Positions 59,509 to 64,000 of a stretch of 64,000 nucleotides of DNA are shown here, in pieces. Under the pieces are notes generated by a model. That model was not told the origin of the DNA. It saw only the letters and a program-made list of their open reading frames with translations, and did no database searches. Numbering within the stretch: position 1 is the first letter of the stretch; every line of letters starts with the position of its first letter. Location: NCBI GenBank assembly GCA_949710005.1, contig OX453285.1:627297-691296 (forward strand), read 5' to 3'. The translations under genes were made by a program, and so were the position numbers. This DNA is from Ricordea florida. Its lineage: Eukaryota; Cnidaria; Anthozoa; Corallimorpharia; Ricordeidae.

Positions 59509-59727
59509 ATGTCAACTGAAAACAAACTTGTGAAAACTGTAACTGATTCAGCTGTACTTATCGGATTGGGGGCTGGGGTTGGTTATGTGGCTAAAAAGGT
59601 AATGAAAGAATCATTTTTGAGTGACCCATCCTCAAGTATTACAAATTATGCAAAATGGGTTGCGGTATTATCCGGAAGCATGTATCTAAAAACCTATTTA
59701 GAGGATCAGAAGATTTTACCAAAATAA
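59509..59727 (+). CDS. Small membrane protein
   Basis: 72 aa with two likely membrane helices (SAVLIGLGAGVGYVAKKVM and YAKWVAVLSGSMYLKTYL). Its upstream 'atgatacagtaaaaatt' resembles 'atgatacaaaaaaatc' before the ATPase gene. It ends one base before the next ORF, which implies shared transcription. The family is not recognised. Confidence 0.6.
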   Translation: MSTENKLVKTVTDSAVLIGLGAGVGYVAKKVMKESFLSDPSSSITNYAKWVAVLSGSMYLKTYLEDQKILPK

Positions 59728-59728
59728 A

Positions 59729-60127
59729 ATGGCATTATTATCATTAGGAATGATGGGGATAGGGGCAATATTGAATGCTACAGCATTTACCGGAGGAAAT
59801 ATTCTTGCAAAATATTTATCTGGACGAAAAGTGGATACGGAAAAAATACGACACGATAAAGCAATGGAAAAATATCAAAGAGATTACGAAGCATATCAGG
59901 AAAAAAGACAAAAAATGCTTGATTGGAAAATGAAGAAAAAAGATGAAAAATTTCAAGCTTCAAAAAATATTTCGACTACAAATCAGGCTTTTGAATTGTA
60001 CGGACAAATGACAGAACCAAAATTCTCTGATTATTACAAACCAAACGATGATCAAAAGACAGGAGAAATGGTATATGTCGGAGCCGGAATGTTGGGTTTA
60101 GGTTACGCGGTAAGTAAAATATTATAA
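59729..60127 (+). CDS. Membrane-anchored virion protein candidate, 132 aa
   Basis: A hydrophobic Gly-rich N-terminus (LLSLGMMGIGAILNATAF) leads into a long charged coiled-coil-like stretch (KAMEKYQRDYEAYQEKRQKM) and a second hydrophobic C-terminal helix (VGAGMLGLGYAVSKIL). The two-anchor layout would suit a protein bridging membrane and capsid. The family is not recognised. It is the last gene of the rightward block before the leftward gene at 61042. Confidence 0.65.
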   Translation: MALLSLGMMGIGAILNATAFTGGNILAKYLSGRKVDTEKIRHDKAMEKYQRDYEAYQEKRQKMLDWKMKKKDEKFQASKNISTTNQAFELYGQMTEPKFSDYYKPNDDQKTGEMVYVGAGMLGLGYAVSKIL

Positions 60128-60172
60128 TGTTATGTAACCATTAATTGGGTTATATAACACAAGGTATTATGA

Positions 60173-61042
60173 TTAGTTGGACACCAAATTAAAACTCCAT
60201 TTACTGGCGCCGGGTACATATTCATCCATAGGGGGAGGGGTGATTGCGGAACAAGTATTTTCATTTTCATAGTCATAACCAATATGAGAAGAAGCAGAAG
60301 CCCCGTAAGAAATAATTACTTCAGGATTATATTTTCTGCGTGGTGCTAATCTTTTAATTTCTTGCTTCGTTTCGACAAGAGCATCATGAAGTTTTACTTG
60401 CAATGAAATACACGAACCAATAAATATTGATTCAATTTTGATTGAACACTCCGCATGACAATATTTATTGATTAAATCTTTGTGGTTTATTATATCATTA
60501 CAATCCTCACTTCTAATATCATAAAATTGTGTGTTTGAAACTAATTTTGGATATAATATTGGTCCTCTATCAGGAACTTTTTGCATGTAAGGTTTGTTTT
60601 TACCATCCTCAATTTTTTCCATTTTCCAATAGAGGGGGTTTAACCCTCCTTTATTTTTTGTGAGATCAGATCTTATCAACTCAAATCTATCAATTTCTTC
60701 TTTATTTTCTAAAATATGATCAATACAACAATCTACTATTTCGTTAAATTTTTCAATCCATTTTTTCTCTTCATTAGTGGGTCTATTTCCGCTCCATAAA
60801 CATAAAGGAAAAGAATAGGTTGAAAAACTTTCAGAAATTCCAAATGAAAAACAACGGTTGGTTTGAATAACTAAATCTCCTTTGGTTCCATTTTTATTTT
60901 TTGTAGAAATTTTAATTCTCCTAAATTCAACCTTGGGCTTGCTGCCTGGAACTTCACCCAAAATTGGTTTAGAAAAGATCATACTTTCTTTTGGGTCGTA
61001 ATTATTAATATCATCTATTAGTTGGGTATTTTCGCTTATCAT
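60173..61042 (-). CDS. Viral protein, possibly related to a giant-virus uncharacterised family
   Basis: 289 aa, the only leftward gene in this half. No membrane helix or catalytic signature. Segments KGDLVIQTNRCFSFGISES, YSFPLCLWSGN, NPLYWKMEK and GPILYPKLVS remind me of an uncharacterised family in nucleocytoplasmic large DNA viruses (DUF2738/DUF5871-like). This is recollection, not alignment. The mixed alpha/beta composition would allow a nucleic-acid-binding role, for instance a single-stranded DNA-binding protein, which would suit a replication gene placed apart from the virion genes. The C-terminus is Asn/Ser/Pro-rich. Its start codon is 86 bp from the divergent gene at 61128. Confidence 0.7.
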   Translation of the reverse strand: MISENTQLIDDINNYDPKESMIFSKPILGEVPGSKPKVEFRRIKISTKNKNGTKGDLVIQTNRCFSFGISESFSTYSFPLCLWSGNRPTNEEKKWIEKFNEIVDCCIDHILENKEEIDRFELIRSDLTKNKGGLNPLYWKMEKIEDGKNKPYMQKVPDRGPILYPKLVSNTQFYDIRSEDCNDIINHKDLINKYCHAECSIKIESIFIGSCISLQVKLHDALVETKQEIKRLAPRRKYNPEVIISYGASASSHIGYDYENENTCSAITPPPMDEYVPGASKWSFNLVSN

Positions 61043-61108
61043 TTTATTTCTTTTTATTTACCCCCTTATCTTTTAAATCAATTTTACTTTTATTTCCGCC
61101 TCTAGGTA

Positions 61109-61118
61109 ATCTAAAGAT
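61109..61118 (+). promoter_or_regulatory. ATCTAAAGAT motif, copy 1
   Basis: Ten-base motif 10 bp upstream of the ATG at 61128. Identical copies precede the starts at 62199 and 62935. Confidence 0.5.
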
Positions 61119-61127
61119 TTCTTACTG

Positions 61128-62132
61128 ATGAGTAAAAAAATCATGGCAGAAAATATACCAATGGAAGATTTACCAAGAGATAATGATGATGCTGGTGATA
61201 ATGATAATGATGATGCCGGGGATTGGGATGATTACGAAACCACAAACATATCGACTAGGCATTTTTCAAATCCCGGTTATGATGCGGAAGATGCGGTGGC
61301 AGAAACCGCACTTGATGGAGTAGATGAGAAAACCAGATTATTAGGAAGCGCAGAAGAAGTTATAAAAAAAGTGCGGTTAAGGGCAAAATTTAAACAATTT
61401 CTTTCATTTTTTCAGCGTACTACTACTGGTATAGAATTACCAGCAGTTGAAGGCCCGTCTGGAGGAACATATGTTTATATGGGTAATGAGGATGAATTTA
61501 GAAGATATGATAAAAAAACAGGAAAAATAATGGAAAAACTTAAACCCGGAAAATTAAAAGATGCTTTAGGGCCAACTAGATCAGAAATAGCAGAACAACT
61601 AGAAACAGAAATTGCGAACAAAAAAGAAAAACAAAATGAAAGGCTTGAAAGAAAAAAGATTCTTGATGATAAAACGAATAAAACTACAGAAGAATCTTCA
61701 GAACTTGAAAATTTAAATACGGAAATTACAGAGAACGAAGAAGATATTGCAAACGATGTTGCAGAAAGAGAAAGAATACAAGAAGGAATGTCTTTGAGAG
61801 AGCGAATTAAGGCGATTTTCAAAAAGTATGGCTTTACAGTTTTTGCTGTTCTAAGCGCAGTTGGTTTAGTAATTGGAGTTATAGTTTCTAATCTTTCAAA
61901 GGGTTTATCTGCTTTAGGAAGGGGAGTTGGAAATGGTTTGAAAACTCTTGGGAAAAAACTAGGTGAAATATTGCCAGGAATGATCGGAGCAATAGTTAGC
62001 TTTCTTTTCAAAACGGCTGGTGAAGTTATTGGTTTTTTGGGGAAGAATGCTTGGCTTTTAATAATGGCTGTAGTTCTATATTTTATGGAACAAATGAAGA
62101 GGCCCTCCGGGCCGCGAAGCAAGAGAAAGTAA
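61128..62132 (+). CDS. Coiled-coil membrane-active protein, 334 aa
   Basis: The N-terminal ~75 residues are very acidic (Asp/Asn runs). A basic segment and a long Glu/Lys coiled coil (about 160-215) follow. The C-terminal third is Gly-, Leu- and Lys-rich and strongly amphipathic or hydrophobic (FTVFAVLSAVGLVIGVIVSN; LGRGVGNGLKTLGKKLGE; WLLIMAVVLYFMEQM), ending in a basic tail (RPSGPRSKRK). The repeated G-x-G-x-x-x-L-G-K pattern resembles membrane-lytic peptides, so a role in membrane penetration is possible, but this is inference. A second in-frame ATG (codon 6) is an alternative start. Confidence 0.7.
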   Translation: MSKKIMAENIPMEDLPRDNDDAGDNDNDDAGDWDDYETTNISTRHFSNPGYDAEDAVAETALDGVDEKTRLLGSAEEVIKKVRLRAKFKQFLSFFQRTTTGIELPAVEGPSGGTYVYMGNEDEFRRYDKKTGKIMEKLKPGKLKDALGPTRSEIAEQLETEIANKKEKQNERLERKKILDDKTNKTTEESSELENLNTEITENEEDIANDVAERERIQEGMSLRERIKAIFKKYGFTVFAVLSAVGLVIGVIVSNLSKGLSALGRGVGNGLKTLGKKLGEILPGMIGAIVSFLFKTAGEVIGFLGKNAWLLIMAVVLYFMEQMKRPSGPRSKRK

Positions 62133-62164
62133 CAAGTTTCAGCGAAGCTGGGGTGGCAAAGCCA

Positions 62165-62174
62165 ATCTAAAGAT
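62165..62174 (+). promoter_or_regulatory. ATCTAAAGAT motif, copy 2
   Basis: 24 bp upstream of the ATG at 62199. Confidence 0.5.
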
Positions 62175-62198
62175 ATCATACCGTTCAGTAAAAACAAT

Positions 62199-62819
62199 AT
62201 GGGTGAATACAATGGAATTTATCCTCAATTACCTAATAATAATTTCCAAACAGAAAGCGGAGATAGTACAATTAATTTCAGATTACAAAAGTCAAGTGAA
62301 GTATTGCAAAATCTCGAGAAGGAAATTAAACATTACGAAGAAGTGAGGAAAAAATATAATAGAGCAAGAGGAATATGCACAAAAATTAGTGTTTCTGGCG
62401 GATTTATTTCAGTTCTTCTATCAGCAAGCGGATTAGGAACTTCTCTCACGGGTTTCGGTGCTGTGGTGGGTGTGCCTTTGGGTGTGGTTGGTGGTGTTTT
62501 TGGTGTTTTCTCAATTGTATTTGGTTTTGCTTCTAAAAATCTTTCCTCAAAAGTTAGTAAACACGAACAAACCGTTGCAATTGCAAAATCAAAATTAAAC
62601 ACCATTAGTGATTTAGTCTCAAAAGCTTTGAAAGATAATGTTATATCCGATCAAGAATTTTCCATAATTTTAGCAGAATTGGAAAAGTTTCAAAAACTGA
62701 AACAAGAAATACGTCAAAAATTCAGAAAAGATTCAGAAAAAAACTTCGACATGAGTATAATAAGGAAGAAAGTTCGAGAAGATCTATTAAAAGAACTTAC
62801 CGGAGGGAAAGGACATTAA
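62199..62819 (+). CDS. Viral protein with hydrophobic hairpin, 206 aa
   Basis: An N-terminal coiled coil (LEKEIKHYEEVRKKYNRARG) leads to a long Gly/Val-rich hydrophobic hairpin of two helices (about residues 63-110, e.g. VVGVPLGVVGGVFGVFSIVF). A second helical, charged region follows. SKALKDNVISDQEFSIIL has the spacing of half an EF-hand, but one loop alone is weak evidence. The shape, with two membrane helices between coiled coils, is seen in membrane-remodelling proteins. The family is not recognised with certainty. Confidence 0.7.
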   Translation: MGEYNGIYPQLPNNNFQTESGDSTINFRLQKSSEVLQNLEKEIKHYEEVRKKYNRARGICTKISVSGGFISVLLSASGLGTSLTGFGAVVGVPLGVVGGVFGVFSIVFGFASKNLSSKVSKHEQTVAIAKSKLNTISDLVSKALKDNVISDQEFSIILAELEKFQKLKQEIRQKFRKDSEKNFDMSIIRKKVREDLLKELTGGKGH

Positions 62820-62897
62820 AACTTGTATATGAGAAAACTGAAGTTGGTTGTAATTGTTTTGCAGGGGTTAATTGAATTTACATCTTATTCTTAAAAG

Positions 62898-62907
62898 ATC
62901 TAAAGAT
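62898..62907 (+). promoter_or_regulatory. ATCTAAAGAT motif, copy 3
   Basis: 27 bp upstream of the ATG at 62935. Confidence 0.5.
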
Positions 62908-62934
62908 CAGAAAAATTGGAAAACAAAGAATAAG

Positions 62935-64000
62935 ATGTTATTGGAAGATTTCAAAACTAGGTATCCAAAAGCTAACTTGGAAAAATTTACATTTGTTAAT
63001 GATTCATTCGGGGGATATATTGAATGGAAAGTCAATGGGACAACAATTATGTCAAATGACGATCCTTCTGGAAAAACTTGGACTGCAAATCTTTCAAATA
63101 ATTTGAAAACATTATTATGGGAAGATTTGGGGGTTGAAAATAAAGTAAAAGTAAGTTCATTTCCAAAAAGTTTAACATTTACAAAACAAACATATCCAAT
63201 ACCTGGGGTTAAATTTAATGAGTTTGCTAATAATGTGACAATGATGTTAACTAATTTGAATATATATGTTTCAGAAAAAGATCATTTCACTTCGGCAATG
63301 AAAAATGTTTTTAAACATCAGACTGTAGAACTTAATAGCGGAAAAGAAGCTAGAGCTTGGTTGAGTAAACCAAATATTAAGCACTGGCCTCAGCAATTAA
63401 ACATGGCGGTTTGGTGCGCAACATCTGGATGCGGTGTAAGTTTAAGTGATATTTTTAGTTACCCGAAAGTTATTAGAAGTTTTTTTGTTTTTCACATATA
63501 CTTTACAATAAGAAGAATAATACAGGAATTAAAAGTGCCATTACCCGATGAAGAAACTTTTTCTGTAAAAAATAATTCATACGATAAAAATGCTTATAAT
63601 AGATTGTGCGCAGAATTTGGGTTAAGCAATAATCAAGATTTTAAGGGGTGGAATAAACCCTTAGCTGATTTTAGATTCAAGGGCGGAGCAAACCATGGAG
63701 TTGGAGATGTATTCATAGATTATGGAAAAGGATATATCCCTCCTGGAGGAGTTAGTTCACAAGCAATAGGCGGCGGAAAACAAAATGTTAGAATTGTACG
63801 GAACTACGATCCTGATGCAAATATTTGGCCAAGCAATTCAGCTAAATTTTCAGATTATGGCGGAAAGGAAATAGATGGAAATTTAATATCTATGCTTCGA
63901 AATGATCATTTTGTAGATTTTCAATATGCATGGTTTATACCAGAATCTGGTTATGGATTAACTAAAGCTGGATTGGGTAGAATAAATAGATCAGTTGAGG
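62935..64000 (+). CDS. Large viral protein, truncated by window edge
   Basis: Starts at ATG 62935 (MLLEDFKTRYPKANLEKF) and stays open for 355 codons to the window end, so the true protein is longer. It is globular, with no membrane helix and many aromatic and Gly residues. Segments include FANNVTMMLTNLNIYVSEKD, WLSKPNIKHWPQQLNMAVW and CATSGCGVSLSDIF, plus a Gly-rich stretch (GGVSSQAIGGGKQNVR) near residue 280. It is a good candidate for a second structural (minor capsid or vertex) protein or a novel enzyme. No catalytic motif is identifiable. The start is supported by the ATCTAAAGAT motif 27 bp upstream. Confidence 0.75.
   Translation, partial: MLLEDFKTRYPKANLEKFTFVNDSFGGYIEWKVNGTTIMSNDDPSGKTWTANLSNNLKTLLWEDLGVENKVKVSSFPKSLTFTKQTYPIPGVKFNEFANNVTMMLTNLNIYVSEKDHFTSAMKNVFKHQTVELNSGKEARAWLSKPNIKHWPQQLNMAVWCATSGCGVSLSDIFSYPKVIRSFFVFHIYFTIRRIIQELKVPLPDEETFSVKNNSYDKNAYNRLCAEFGLSNNQDFKGWNKPLADFRFKGGANHGVGDVFIDYGKGYIPPGGVSSQAIGGGKQNVRIVRNYDPDANIWPSNSAKFSDYGGKEIDGNLISMLRNDHFVDFQYAWFIPESGYGLTKAGLGRINRSVE

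Larger units (their letters stand above)
50490..64000 (+). mobile_element. Polinton/Maverick-type endogenous DNA virus (left part)
   Basis: From about 50.49 kb the DNA becomes dense, intronless and strongly A+T-rich, with long ORFs on both strands. The gene set is the diagnostic Polinton combination: protein-primed PolB, retrovirus-like integrase, capsid-like protein and packaging ATPase. All ORFs in view are open. The right terminal repeat lies outside the window, so the exact left boundary and target duplication cannot be fixed. The transition is judged from composition and the G/T-rich words starting at 'taagcgggtttataagtggg' (50497). Confidence 0.9.

Noticed and set aside
61475-62212. 245-codon minus ORF
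   Set aside because: Opposite-strand shadow of the 334-aa viral protein; Ser/Phe-rich composition is that of an antisense Lys/Glu-rich gene.

Overview
The window is animal nuclear DNA, most likely from an anthozoan cnidarian such as a stony coral or relative. The genes are split by many GT/AG introns. The intergenic and intronic DNA is AT-rich and crowded with short SINE, MITE and fold-back elements. The secreted/membrane DD3-3-like protein and the fibrinogen-like lectin fit that lineage. Lineage is inferred from gene content and repeat style, because no marker gene is present.

Host part (1 to about 50.2 kb). 1-11.5 kb is mostly repeats: a 106-bp tandem repeat, hairpin elements, SINEs and a non-autonomous Harbinger-like element. 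It also holds one small two-exon gene for a predicted secreted protein resembling the start of a Cu/Zn superoxide dismutase. A 15-exon DD3-3-like type I membrane protein gene (11508-21119, minus) starts 420 bp from the divergent SLC25A26 mitochondrial S-adenosylmethionine carrier gene (21540-26380, plus). Next is a 12-exon gene built of very small exons for a ~160-aa coiled-coil protein (27759-34127, minus), then the divergent UBE2H ubiquitin-conjugating enzyme gene (35050-42499, plus), which carries a 1.5-kb decayed piggyBac copy in intron 3. About 42.5-48 kb has no convincing gene. The last two exons of a fibrinogen-like secreted or surface protein lie at 48081-49027 (minus).

Viral part (about 50.49 kb to the right edge). 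The base composition shifts to intronless, A+T-rich, densely packed ORFs. This is the left >13 kb of a Polinton/Maverick-type (adintovirus-like) integrated DNA virus. It holds a protein-primed family B DNA polymerase with an OTU-like and zinc-finger N-terminal region, a DD35E retrovirus-like integrase, a small ORF, a double-jelly-roll-type major capsid candidate, an A32/FtsK-like packaging ATPase, and a set of small, mostly membrane-segment-bearing proteins. There is also one divergent gene that faintly recalls an uncharacterised large-DNA-virus family, and a long ORF that runs off the window. No stop or frameshift was seen in any of these ORFs, so the copy looks recent. Two short motifs recur just upstream of its start codons and may be viral promoter elements. 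The protease and penton (minor capsid) genes expected of such elements are not seen and may lie past 64 kb, as must the right terminal repeat.
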